Assembly (NCBI GenBank): GCA_036936605.1
Contig: JAUPFV010000001.1
Location: 314,294,809 to 314,358,808, forward strand
Direction of reading: 5' to 3'
Source of the DNA: Limnanthes douglasii subsp. nivea
Taxonomy: Eukaryota > Streptophyta > Magnoliopsida > Brassicales > Limnanthaceae
DNA length: 64,000 bases
The notes beneath the pieces are model-generated. The model had not been told where the DNA came from. It did no database searches and saw only the letters and a program-made list of their open reading frames with translations. Shown here one piece after another: positions 1 to 10,567 of this stretch (positions are counted from its first letter, which is position 1; every line of letters begins with the position of its first letter). Both the position numbers and the translations under genes were made by a program.

Positions 1-710
1 ACGCGACTCTATAATAGACCTCTTCCAAAAGAAAGGTGAACCTCTGAATAATTATATTTGGCGCTTCATCCACTGCATGAACGGCCTACCTGATCTGGCT
101 GAAACATGGCTATGGTTTTGCATAAAAAAACGTTTGGATCGATGAGGAGAGCTCTATGCCGACCTGATTCGTTTCCCTACGGAAAATATAGGGGACCTAT
201 TATTCGGACAGATACGTTCATATGTGTTGATGATGCCGGAAAAGACGCCTCTCCAGAGAGAGCTGCTTAAACCAAGAGAGGGTAAGCGGATCGCAGACGA
301 GCGGAGGAAGGTCCTCGTCGGGATCATTCGCAATGCGCCACTCATTCAGACAATCCCTCTCGGCGTTTCATCTGTTGACCGAATAGATCTTAGTGATTTA
401 TGATCGAACAAAAGGATGAACAAGATATCAGCCTCTTAAGACGATGAGTGCACCTAACTACAAGCGTTCCAACATACATTTATGTGCATATTACAACGAT
501 CACGGCCATCCTACAGATGAATGTTGGCAGCTAAAGGAAGAAATTCAAAGGTTGATCGACAACGGGGAGCTCCTTCAATTTATAAAGCGACGAGATCAAG
601 ATCATCGGTCAGAACACCGAGAGGAAAACCTGCAAATATAAAAGAGGACAAACCAAATGAGGACAAGGGCACCGACAAGGGAAAGAAACAGTGGTTGTTG
701 ACCATCATGT
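1..710 (+). pseudogene. gag remnant of element A (left), C-terminal half
   Basis: A broken Gag capsid/nucleocapsid region. Its clearest mark is the nucleocapsid knuckle at about 483-524, which reads CAYYNDHGHPTDEC followed by WQLKEEIQRLIDNGEL. This matches the CX2H/YX4HX4C form of Tat-lineage Gag, and the intact gag of element C has CQYHNDIGHTTDDC in the same context. Upstream reading frames are broken by stops and indels. Nothing here is expected to make a working protein. Confidence 0.75.
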
Positions 711-839
711 GAGGATTTGTGGATATAACTCAGCCCGAGGAAAGCGCCAACGACGACGAGCTAACCCTGGCGGCCACTGAAATGCGATCTGAGGTAGCCA
801 ACAACACAATAACGTCAGACGAGCTACGAGCACCAGCAT

Positions 840-3800
840 TGTTAGTATGAGGGGAAACCCTCGCAATGGGTAGGTGAAGTTGAGATGCTCGTCATGGTTA
901 GGCACTGTACAACCAAAAAGGAAATGAAAACTTTGTTCATGATTTCCGATGACCAAGCCCTTACCATGCCATAGTTGGTCGCCCTTGGCTGCACAAAATA
1001 GAGGCTACAGCTTGCACGTTCAGACAATGCATCAAATATTCGGTCGGTAACGCGGTAGGAGTTATCTGAGGTAGCCAACGGATGGTCTGAACATGCTACG
1101 CCGTCTCCACAAGCTCCTTTAAATAGAAATTATAGACCTGGGGTTCCAGAGAGCCCCGTGCAGGTACCTCCCCAAGAGGACCCCATCGACAATCCACATG
1201 AGCCAGAGATATCTGGTATAGACCAGTCTGATTCCACTGAGGATGAAATAACAGAGGGTCATTGATTATAAATTGGTAAGACCTTGGATTCCTTTTCTAA
1301 ACAGTCATTACTTGAGTTATTGCACAGAAATCTAGACATTTTTATTTGGGACGCTCGAGATGTATATGGGGTTGATCCTTCGGTCATTTCCCACGAACTG
1401 GCAATCAATCCATGCGTCAAACCGGTACGATAAAAGCGCTGCTCCTTCTACCTTGAGAAGCAAGAGGCTATCGATATATAGGTAAAAGTTTTATTACGAA
1501 TAGGTCATATACAACGTGATCGCTACGTATTATGGATAGCCAACCCTGTACTGGTAAACATTAAGGGAGATCAATGGCATATGTCTGTGGATTTCACCGA
1601 TTTAAATGAGGCTTTCCTGGATGATGCTTTTCCTTTCCGCACATCGATCAACTCGTGAAATCTGCTTTCGGTTGCAAATACCTCTCCTTCATGGACACCT
1701 ATCCCGATTATAACCAAATCTACCTCAACCTATCTAATGAAAAAAATACAACTTTTCATACTGAATGCGGTCTTTATTGCTACACGGTCATGTCATTCGG
1801 CCCTAAAAGTGTCGGTTTAACATACCAAAGGCTGGTCAACCACATCTTTCAAGATTATCTCGGTAAGCATATGGAAGCATACATCAACGACATGTTGGTT
1901 AAAATATGTCTTCATGTGTCGACAGGTGAAACTCTTTTTATCTACTTATCTGTCTCGTCATATGTCGTTAATGCATTTCTAATTCGGGAACCTGAGGGTG
2001 TGCAACGCCCAATATATTACGCGAGTAAAACTTTAGTTGATGTCGGGACCCGTTACCTTAATCTGGAGAAGTTTGCGCTCTACCGGGTGGTAACTGCACG
2101 CAAGATGCGCCCCTATTTCAAGAGTCATACAATAATTGTCCAAACATCATTCCCACTGAAAGTTGTACTATAAAAGCCAGATCCTTCATGAGACCTCGTT
2201 GTCTAATGATATCAAGTTCGAACCCCGCACCGCTATCAAAGGCCAGGTTGAAGCTGATTTCATCACCGAATTTTATTCACCTCGTCCGGAGCCTCTGCTG
2301 GCCAATACCAAGGATGAAATTGAGCAGTCAGAGTGGATCATTGAAGCTGATGGCGCCTCCAGCGCGTCTGGGGGGTGGGGCATGTATTATTTTAAATCCA
2401 CCAACAGGGGAAGAGATCATACACGCATCAGATTCAAATTTTCAGTAACGAATAATATTGCCGAATATATAGTTGTCCTTGGCGGGATGAAATTGGCATT
2501 AATACGTGGCGCTAGAAGTCTGCAAATCCGCTCAGATTCTCAACTGGTGGTTAATCAGGCCACAAGTTCATATGATGCTAAGGAAACCGATTTCCGTCGT
2601 TATTTAGATGTTCTAAAAGCACTCGAGTCCATGTTTCCTAAGTAATTTATGAACATGTGCCTTGATTATATAATTCGGACATTGAATCCCTCGCCAAAGT
2701 AGCGGCGTTCGGGGATCACCTACTCATTTTATTATAGCAGTTACCTACAACAGAAACTTTGCAACCGCACGATGAGATCTGCGTCATCGCCCCCTCGACA
2801 GACTGACGTGAACCATATTTGCGTTATCTTCAGTCTATTGTTCTACCGAGTGACAAGGTCGCCGCTCACGCTCTTTAGCTAAAAGCCACACGCTATTGTA
2901 TACTAGACGACACCTTGTACAGAAAAAGTTCCACTCAGCCTCTGCTCCGATGTCTGGGCTAAGCTGAAGCTACGTCAATTTTAGAAGAACTACACTCGGA
3001 GGAGGCCGGAGCCCACTACGAATATCATAGCCTAATTCTTCATTTCTTGTTAGCTGGTTACTACTGGCTAGCTTTGGCAGCCAACGCAGAAAAATTGGTC
3101 CAATAGTGTACCAAGTGTCAGCAGTTTGCAAACTCCAATCATTTACCAAGTTAGCTGATGCAAGAAGTTCATGTCCCTTGCCTTTTTTATAAGTGGTGCA
3201 TCGACCTTGTAGGACCACTCCCAATGGCGACGGGAAAATGATTTTTTTTTTGTAGAAGCTGTTGATTATTTTACCACGTGGGTGGAGGCCAAAGCTCTCT
3301 CAAGAACAAAGGAAGCCGACATCTGTGGTATCCTTTAACAACAAATATTATCTCGTTTTGGCATACCTCGCATTCTCATGACAGATAACGAGCCCTAGTT
3401 CCAGAATCGAGTAATGACCATGTTCTGTAAACATTTTCCATCACCAACACTTCTCCACACCATATTACTCGCAGGAGAATGGACAGGTAGAGGTTACAAA
3501 CAGTACTATTTTGGGAGGCCTCAAGAACAAATTGGAGGGGGCTAAAAGAAAGTGGCCAGATAGATTACCCCCGAAGTGCTTTGGGCGTAACGAACGACAC
3601 CGTGAGCTGCAACAGGCGAAACCCCTTTCTCATTGGTTTATGGCAGTGAAGCAGTCGTCCCACAGAAACAATCGTACCCAATTACAGAATCAGCAATTAG
3701 GATGAGGAGAGCAAAAATTCAGCTCGGGTAGTCAGTATCGATCTCATTTAAGAGCGGTGCGATTAGGCTCAGGTCCGAGCAGAGCACTACAAAATTTTGA

Positions 3801-4040
3801 TGCGAGGATGCTTTAACGCATGATTAAAACCCCACACTTTCCAAGTGGGCGACAAAGTGATGAAAAGGGTATTCATGGGATCAGGTGACAAAGCATTAGG
3901 AAAACTAAGATCCAACTGGGAAGGACTATTTATAATCATCTCCAAAGGACATACTGGAGCATATCGCCTCGCCGATAGCATGGAAAATACCCTGAGGCAC
4001 CCTTGGAATATTCTCATCTAAAAATATATCGCCATGATAT
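840..4040 (+). pseudogene. pol remnant of element A (left): PR, RT, RNase H, INT
   Basis: Domains in order: the C-terminal part of protease (about 930-1090, IVGRPWLHKIEA); RT (about 1330-1920) with VDFTDLNEA, then FMDTYPDYNQI; RNase H (about 2163-2645) with ADGASSASGG, NNIAEY and RSDSQLVVNQ; integrase (about 2960-4040) with GYYWLAL, CTKCQQF, CIDLVGPLPMATGK and MTDNEP. The RT active site reads YINDM instead of YIDDM. Straight after it about 390 nt are missing compared with element C, so the RT thumb and connection are gone. Many stops and frameshifts are present. An extra G in the left RNase H run (near 2370) shifts the frame relative to the right copy. Confidence 0.85.
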
Positions 4041-4189
4041 GTAGTTATTTTGATGCGCTCTTTTTCTTTCCTGATGGTGCGGGAGGTTTTATAACGAGGA
4101 ATCAGACTAATTATTTTCTATCAATAATATTTTCTTATTTTCACCAATGTGTGTGTTTTTAATTTTTCTCCATCTTTACCCTAGCGAAT

Positions 4190-4424
4190 CAAGTCTTAGA
4201 CCACGCCTACGGGCTACACAAAAAGCTAAAGGTTACGCCTAAAGGCTACATAGTTCAAACTGACTAAGTGTCAAGCCTTCTTCAAGGCCACACAATAAAG
4301 TCTAATTGACCTCGCCGCAAATGGGCTACGAGCCATGCCTATGGGCTATGCAAAGTGATCTGATCTCATATCAAGCCTTTGAAAAGGCCACGCAATAGGT
4401 TCTGTCGACCTCGTCGCAAAATGA
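4190..4424 (+). repeat. Diverged tandem repeat with hairpins after pol (left)
   Basis: Two unequal units sit between pol and the antisense ORF. Each starts near CCACGCCTACGGGCTAC (the second as CCATGCCTATGGGCTAT) and ends with GACCTCGYCGCAAA. Each unit also holds a short inverted repeat, GCCTT/AAGGC in the first and GCCTTT/AAAGGC in the second. Tandem repeats in the untranslated 3' region are common in Tat-lineage elements. Confidence 0.7.
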
Positions 4425-4465
4425 GATCTAATAAACTTACAGAAAGAACGTAAGTTTATTAGATC
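4425..4465. repeat. Perfect 16-bp inverted repeat, 9-base loop (left)
   Basis: GATCTAATAAACTTAC at 4425-4440 pairs perfectly with GTAAGTTTATTAGATC at 4450-4465 across a 9-base loop. It lies between the pol-side repeats and the antisense ORF of element A. Confidence 0.9.
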
Positions 4466-4672
4466 CACACGTTTAAAACACATACATTTCTCCCAAATAA
4501 CACTTCCATGGAAATAAAATTCTTGATTTCTACGCAATCATAGAATAAACATGAGTTTTTATGCTACAAAATCGTCAAAATATGCCTTAATGTTTTCCCA
4601 TAAAAATATCGGTTACACAAATTAAATATCATGTCTTTGAGTAGGATTTTCGGTCAGCCAGTCATTTGAGCA

Positions 4673-6912
4673 CTACACACCCACCTGTGCGTCATTAGTC
4701 TCCACTCCCGCGGTCCACGCCATCAGCACTAAACTTCCCTCAGGACGAGCTGGACGAGTAGGGAGCGTCCCATTCTTTGCGCGCTGCTGCTCTCCAGTCG
4801 CCATTTTGTCAAGCATCGCCATCGCTACCTCCATGAATCTGGCTTCTTGTTCATCTAAGTCAGTCATCGCCTTCCTATGTATCTGCTCACGCTTGTGCAC
4901 TGTATTGGCTTTAAGCTCCTTCAACACAATGGTTAACCGACCGTTATTTAAAGTTAGAGAAGCAATACGCTCCGCCTGATCTTCTACATTTTTTCCTGAG
5001 CCACATTTTGAGCCATTAATGTACTGCTCAATGTCATTACCATGTCATTCCTTTTTGCTTACTCATTGTTTTGAGCAAGCAGCATGGAATTACCATCAGA
5101 CAACTCTTTACACGCCGATTTGCTAACCTTCAATGAGTTCTACACTGACGTCAGCTTTTGGCGCAAGCCTTCATTCTCCTCCAAAGCTTTATCTTTCTTC
5201 ACTTTGGCAGTTTCATAGGTATTCTTAAAATGCGCCAGCTCGGTCGTTAGCCCTTTCATTGACCCAAAACACATGGACTCTGGCCTCCACTTCTCCATAA
5301 CTGCATAATCTGCCTTGGACATCCTCCGATAAGACAGCACCACTGAGTTATGATGCATCTGTATAGGCAAACACGCAACACACGAGAGAGTTTATTCACC
5401 TCAGCAATCTTACATAAAGAAATACTTATCTCAGCACACGTACCTCAATAGCTAGCTCCACTTGCCTCTGCAAAATTTCACTCATCATCAAGTGATCATA
5501 AAACGAGTGCTCTGGCAGAGTTTTGAGTTGCTCAAGCATAAACATTAAAGGCAGTGGCATCACGACTACAAGAGGTAGGAAGTCCTCTACGGAGGCCTCA
5601 ACCTTTGGCATCTCCGTATCTTTTCCTTTCCACGAAGACAGCTTTGGGATCACTACATTGACCGTGGCCGAGTCAAGCCCTACTTCTTGCACTAATGAGC
5701 TCGAGGGACGCACTCCTATCATCTTCACAAAGTGCTCCATTTTAGGCTTTCATGTGTCTTTCTTAAAAAAATTGTTTAACGGAGCCCATACACGGCTTTC
5801 GTCCAAGATTATTACTTTAGAAACGTTACTGGATTCCTATTCTGTACTTGGTGATCCGTGCTCGATTCATTCTCGTTTTCCCGCTGACAAGGCATGGATG
5901 ATGAGCTCCCCGCTTCTTTCGCTTTATGATTTTGGGGATTGCCAGCCACACCTCGGTCGTATTTCGATCCTTATACCTCTGTTCCATTAATGCGCGCAAG
6001 CGTTCAGTAGTTGCCTCTGCTCTACTTCCTACCATAGTCACCTTACCGTCTTTCGCGATTACTAAATCTAGAATAGGCCACAACCCTACCTTCAAATATT
6101 TTATATGCGCAAACAATCGAGCGGGTTCTTGAAGCCACGTCCCACTAGATAGATTAGCAACTTGAATAAGGAGATTTTTTGCTCCCTCCTCTAAGCCTTC
6201 CTTACATTATTTCTGGTGCCTCCCTTCACCTGCATGACATAAACATTAGTGGTTCAGCATACATTCGCTATGTTACCATACTCTAAATTCAGGAGTATCC
6301 TTCTTACACTTAGTCTTCCATCGTCGTTCCAATCGTAGATTCATCAGGGCATTCTCATGCTCCCAATTCCTCGATACAAAGATAAAAGAATTCTTCCACT
6401 TTTTGTCTAAGTTGGGGAGCTCGATTATATTTCTACACCCATTCAATTGTAAATACAAGAACAAGGATTTTGCCAATGGTCACATCCACGACAGCCAATA
6501 AATCGGCTAAACATATTGAGTTATTTAAGAGTATTGCACTCAACAGTATACTAAGTAATACTCTCCACCGATTAGCAACCAGTTGGGTGGGGAATAAACC
6601 TATGAAGCTAAATCAATCTCGTATAAGCAGTGGAAGGGGTAATCTTAGTGCCCAATCAAATATAGTAGTGTAAAAGCAAGTCTCATTCTATTTTTCCTGA
6701 TAGAGGTGCTCACCAAACTCTGGGACCCTAATAGCTACATCGCTCGGAATTCCATATCTAGCCCTAAAACTTAGCAATCCTGGTTCATCCAAATACCCAT
6801 ACATAGGTGTTAGTCGATAGAAATAACATTTTAAATCTGAAGTATCTTCAAACTCCTTTTACATATCGTTCACAAAATTCTCAAGCCTCTTTGAAACGTT
6901 TTTCGAGGCCAT
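4673..6912 (-). pseudogene. Antisense ORF of element A (left), broken
   Basis: On the minus strand, an ATG at 6912 opens MASKNVSKRLENFVND. With frame breaks the reading continues through LSFRARYGIPSDVAIRVPE and GEHLYQEK, then LRLPLPLL, LVANRWRVLL and KKWKNSFIFVSRNWEHE (about 6350-6420). This order resembles the family annotated in plants as 'putative gypsy-type transposon' (Pfam PF04195, from memory), an extra gene carried antisense by Tat-group elements. The C-terminal part (about 4673-5370) is rich in charged, coiled-coil-like sequence such as LEENEGLRQKL. Several stops and frameshifts are present, so it is a pseudogene. The role of this protein family is not established. Confidence 0.75.
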
Positions 6913-7580
6913 TTTGATTGCAATGAGCTAGATGGAGGGGTAAGTTTTAATAGCATTTGGGTTAGTACTTGAGGAACAACTATGACGGCCAACCCAGTGG
7001 CGTATCCCCAAGGCATTCATTTAGGTTTCAAAGTCATACAACTATGTAACTATGGCCCTTATTAACCAAGTGTTACGATAAAGGAATAAAGAGGAAGACA
7101 AATTACAAAGGAGAAATCGGATTACCTTTTTTGAAACACAACTTGTTCGAGAAAGAAATATTTTGGTTCTTTTTACATGCAGAGGATTCTTTAGAAGAAA
7201 ATGAAATGGTATTCCCTTTGTTACTAAGTTACTTGTTTAAATAACCCATTTACATATTTGATTGCATTTTTCAAAATAAAACTGCCCTACGCGCGATGGG
7301 ATGGCAGTTGTCGCTGTCAAATATACAACTCGACAAGTTGATTATTCCCAATCGTTGTTTTAAATGCTTAAATGGCTTCGTTATCAGAAACAACTGCTAC
7401 AAATTGGACACGTGTCGAACAGCACCTGAAGCTCCAGCATAATTATTATTATATTTCCCACATTACACCTTTATTCATTACCACCTCCTCTTTTATGAAC
7501 CTTTATCCAATTAACGTTCTTTTGTTTTAATTTATGCATTATGTGTCTTTTACACACAATCCCTGAACTAGGAGGTGCTC
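6913..7580. other. Non-coding 3' part of element A (left)
   Basis: This lies between the antisense ORF start and the 3' LTR. It is AT-rich with no coding match that I recognise. It ends in the purine-rich stretch next to the LTR. The right counterpart is 50559-51226. Confidence 0.6.
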
Positions 7581-7730
7581 TGATGAGGGAAGGTTAATCA
7601 TCTCACATAGTCGAACAAAAGGAAATCGAAGAAGATGGACTTAAACCTTAAATAGGCAAACAATGAAGTAAGAAAGTGGATCGACAAGATTCCAGATCGA
7701 CCAGAGTGTTTGATATGAGGGTTTACCCAA
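7581..7730 (+). repeat. Truncated 3' LTR of element A (left copy)
   Basis: TGATGAGGGAAGG follows a purine-rich stretch ending GGAGGTGCTC, in the position of a polypurine tract. Homology to the 5' LTR at 41713 runs for about 150 bp and ends near ATATGAGGG. Copia-side sequence follows. Confidence 0.75.
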
Positions 7731-7996
7731 CTTTTTTTAACCTCATAATCTCGTGTTATCACTCCAAAACAATTCAAATTTGATTGTCTGATATTTCGGT
7801 TAAACCTAATTTTATTGTTGTTCAACTTTGACCAATTATTTGGGTATGACAAATACAAATAGTAACCAAACCAATACAATGGACCAAACAACTCGACATC
7901 AAGAGTAGTAGTTTTACTTTAAAATGGCTATCAGACAGTAACTCATGCTTTTTCCTCACTCTACTCGCAAAGACCAAAGGGTCTTTAAGATTAAAA

Positions 7997-8450
7997 CTAA
8001 CCCCTCAATAAGAACGAGAAATTTCCAGCCTTTGTGAAAATATCAGCAACCTGCAAAGCTGATGGAACATGTGGAAGCGAGATAGTGTTAATCTGAAGAT
8101 GATGTCGAGTGAAGTGACAATCTATTTCAATGTGCTTCGTCCTCTCATAAAAAACAGAATTCTTTGCTATTTGCATGGCGCTTTTGTTATCACAATGTAA
8201 GGATGTAGGTTTAGTAACATTAACCCACATATCTGCAAGAAGCCACCGTAACCAAACAATCTCACATATGGTCACAGTCATACCACGGTACTCAGCTTCA
8301 GTAGACAATCCAAAGACAACATCTTGTTTCTTAATTTTCTATGAGATTAATAAATCTCTAAGGAAAAGACACGTAGTTCTTTTTTATCAGCAACTATTGG
8401 GAGAATGGCAAAAAGATATCCTCAAAGGTTAATCTGAGGCGTGTTCAAAA
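7997..8450 (-). pseudogene. Ty1/copia RNase H remnant (left)
   Basis: The minus strand encodes the C-terminal RNase H of a Ty1/copia polyprotein: LISxKIKKQDVVFGLSTEAEYR (x is a stop), then CDNKSAMQIAKN, ERTKHIEIDCHFTR and VADIFTKA, the usual order at the end of copia pol. The open part is 7997-8308. A TAG interrupts upstream. The left copy reads YRGM and VFYERTK where the family and the right copy read YRAM and VFHERTK. No RT or integrase of this element is visible nearby. Confidence 0.9.
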
Positions 8451-8599
8451 GGTTTAGAAAAGTACAGATAATTCTTTGAGTTTTACTCTTAATTTCTATA
8501 TCTTTTACCTTTTAATATTCGTAATTCATTTTGAACCCTTTTTCTATCGATACTAAAGTCCCAACATCATCACTTGGAAGGTTTTAAGGTTACCTTCAA

Positions 8600-9950
8600 A
8601 ACGTTGAACTAATGGGGCGAGGAGAATTGGTGTAATGGCTTCCACAAATGCTTCACTTCGAACAATCTAGTTCAGAGTCATCTTTGGAGGACTAATTCAA
8701 AATGTAATTTGTCATGGAAAGAGTTTACTACCTCGCCTCGTCCATCGGCTATTCTTGACCGAATTAAGGTTTCTAATAGCAAGATTTATCTTCCGACAAG
8801 GACGATGGATCTTATTCATCTAGTGGAGAGAGTTGATGCTAATAAGTATGGTTCAAAGAAAGACACAATGGCAATAAGGATGTGCATCAGCCCGATGAGC
8901 CATTACCAGTAATGTTTATGTCTGATGTTGAAGTGGGTAAGATACCCAAAGAGTTTCTCGTCTTAAAAAAGGGGAAATTTGAGTGCCTCAAAAACACACC
9001 AAAAGAGCAAGAATATGAGTAAAGAAAGGAAAACGAAGAAGAATAAAATGCAGATTAGTTCTAAAATTATACAGTAACCGAACCACATTCTCGATCTGTT
9101 TCGATGGTAGAGGAAATGGCCTATGATGATAATAACCCAATAGGTAATGCAGAGGGGACTGATTTTGAGGCTTTTAAACAAAAAAAAATTCTAATCTAAA
9201 TAATCCATTTGAAGACGTACCTTTCCAGTTAGTGAAAGAACAAGACACGCATACATACGCGATGTTGGGCTTTGTGAAGCTTTTTTTGAGCTAGAAAAGA
9301 AGGTAAACGCACATAAAGAAACCATTGATCTGCTTAAAATAAATATGAGCGTCATAATAAGGCTTTCAAAGAGCAAAAAAAGCATATTGGTTGTTTGAGA
9401 AACCAAATTATGGATGTTGACAAAGATCTAAAACAACTAAAGACTGCTCACGAAGTTGATATTGTTGAGTTGAATCATCTAGAGTAGAGGAGAACCATAA
9501 ATATAAAAAACAGACTAAATATGATAAGGATGCTTTAGAGAATCTGTTGAAATCTTTAAAGACTATGATGCACTCGCTAAAATATTCGATGGGGAGCTAA
9601 TAGCATTTAAGACTCAATCTTTAATAGATAAGGAAGTTGTGGTGGATGAGTATGTCGACAAAATCTTAAGAGTCCTTACATAAGCGAGATGTTACGATTA
9701 AGTTTGGTATGGTATTGCACTTTCACAAAGCATTCCCAAATCTGAAACTCTGAACTCTTTGGGAGTTGGTCCCAGAATAATTATGGCATAATGATATGGC
9801 TTTAACATATCAACTAGGCATTTTGATAAATATCAATAAAAAAAGTGTTCATAAAAGTGAATGTGGAAGCTCCAAATGTGGGAGCTCCGAGGAAGATGAT
9901 ACCAAAGAGGAAGATCCCTGAAGCTTTGTATGGCCAAGATATTTTGTAGT
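8600..9950 (+). pseudogene. Antisense ORF remnant of element B (left)
   Basis: In broken plus-strand frames this reads FFELEKKVNAHKETIDLLK (coiled-coil-like, about 9280). Later comes KFGMVLHFHKAFPNLKL, then TLWELV (about 9705-9765). The latter lines up with KSDMVLLFHEKFPKRRLGELW of the antisense ORF in element C (16629-17330). Because element B runs on the minus strand, this ORF is antisense to its own element, as in A and C. An upstream piece at 8709-8912 is open but I do not recognise it. Confidence 0.65.
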
Positions 9951-10040
9951 ATTGTTCGGATTTTTTTGTCTAAGTCTTTAGCATAGTCAATCTATTTTGT
10001 GTTCTCGAATTTATGAATGGATTGATTTTTTTTATTCATC

Positions 10041-10045
10041 ATATT
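10041..10045. other. Target-site duplication of element C, left side
   Basis: ATATT directly before the 5' LTR, identical to the five bases at 18050-18054 after the 3' LTR. Confidence 0.95.
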
Positions 10046-10494
10046 TGATGAGTCCGAATTCGGAATGCTCCCCGGAAGGGCAGACCAATGTAAATCTCTC
10101 CGTAAACCAGACAGACACTAAGGACTTAAATCGGACAGGACTTTTGAACCGGACAGATGACTTCGAACACTGTGAGCCTAAGGCTGTTCGAACTATGACT
10201 AAAGTACTAAAAAACCTAAACACTTTCTGACTAAGCTACCTGCCCATCTGCTTAAAACTCATGGGTCTTTAAACATGACCCGGGTCCATTGAACATGACC
10301 CGAAAGCCCATAAGGGACCAAATATCATACTATAAATACCCAACCACCAGCATTAACTATGGGTAACAAAAATTAACTGCTGCCAAGCTGCTTAATTCTC
10401 TCTCCACCTTGAAACACCTTGAAACACCCTTACACCGCCTTAAAACTCCACTTGAAATTACTTGCCTACCCCTAGGCTATTTTTATCCACACCA
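10046..10494 (+). repeat. 5' LTR of element C
   Basis: 449 bp from TGATGAGTCC to CCACACCA. A TATA box (TATAAATA, 10331-10338) would start the element's transcript. It differs from the 3' LTR at 5 sites. Confidence 0.95.
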
Positions 10495-10497
10495 AAT

Positions 10498-10514
10498 TGG
10501 CGACCACAGTGGGA
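10498..10514 (+). other. Primer-binding site of element C
   Basis: TGGCGACCACAGTGGGA begins three bases after the LTR. TGG is the complement of the tRNA 3' CCA. I cannot name the priming tRNA with confidence. Confidence 0.75.
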
Positions 10515-10567
10515 GGCGACGGTGCCTGAATCAAGTATTCGAAACCAAGCAAAGAAATTATGTCCGA

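Larger units (their letters stand above)
1..7730 (+). mobile_element. Degenerate Tat-type Ty3/gypsy element A, left copy, 5' end cut by window
   Basis: Remnants of gag, protease, RT, RNase H and integrase follow one another on the plus strand. After them come a tandem-repeat spacer, an antisense ORF and a truncated 3' LTR. This order, with an opposite-strand ORF between pol and the 3' LTR, is characteristic of Tat-group plant elements. All coding parts carry stops and frameshifts. The matching copy at 41713-51362 supplies the 5' LTR missing here. Confidence 0.85.

Noticed and set aside
8709..8912. 67-codon plus-strand ORF as a host gene
   Set aside because: It lies within the antisense-ORF region of element B, is duplicated with it at 52344-52547, and has no independent gene signals.
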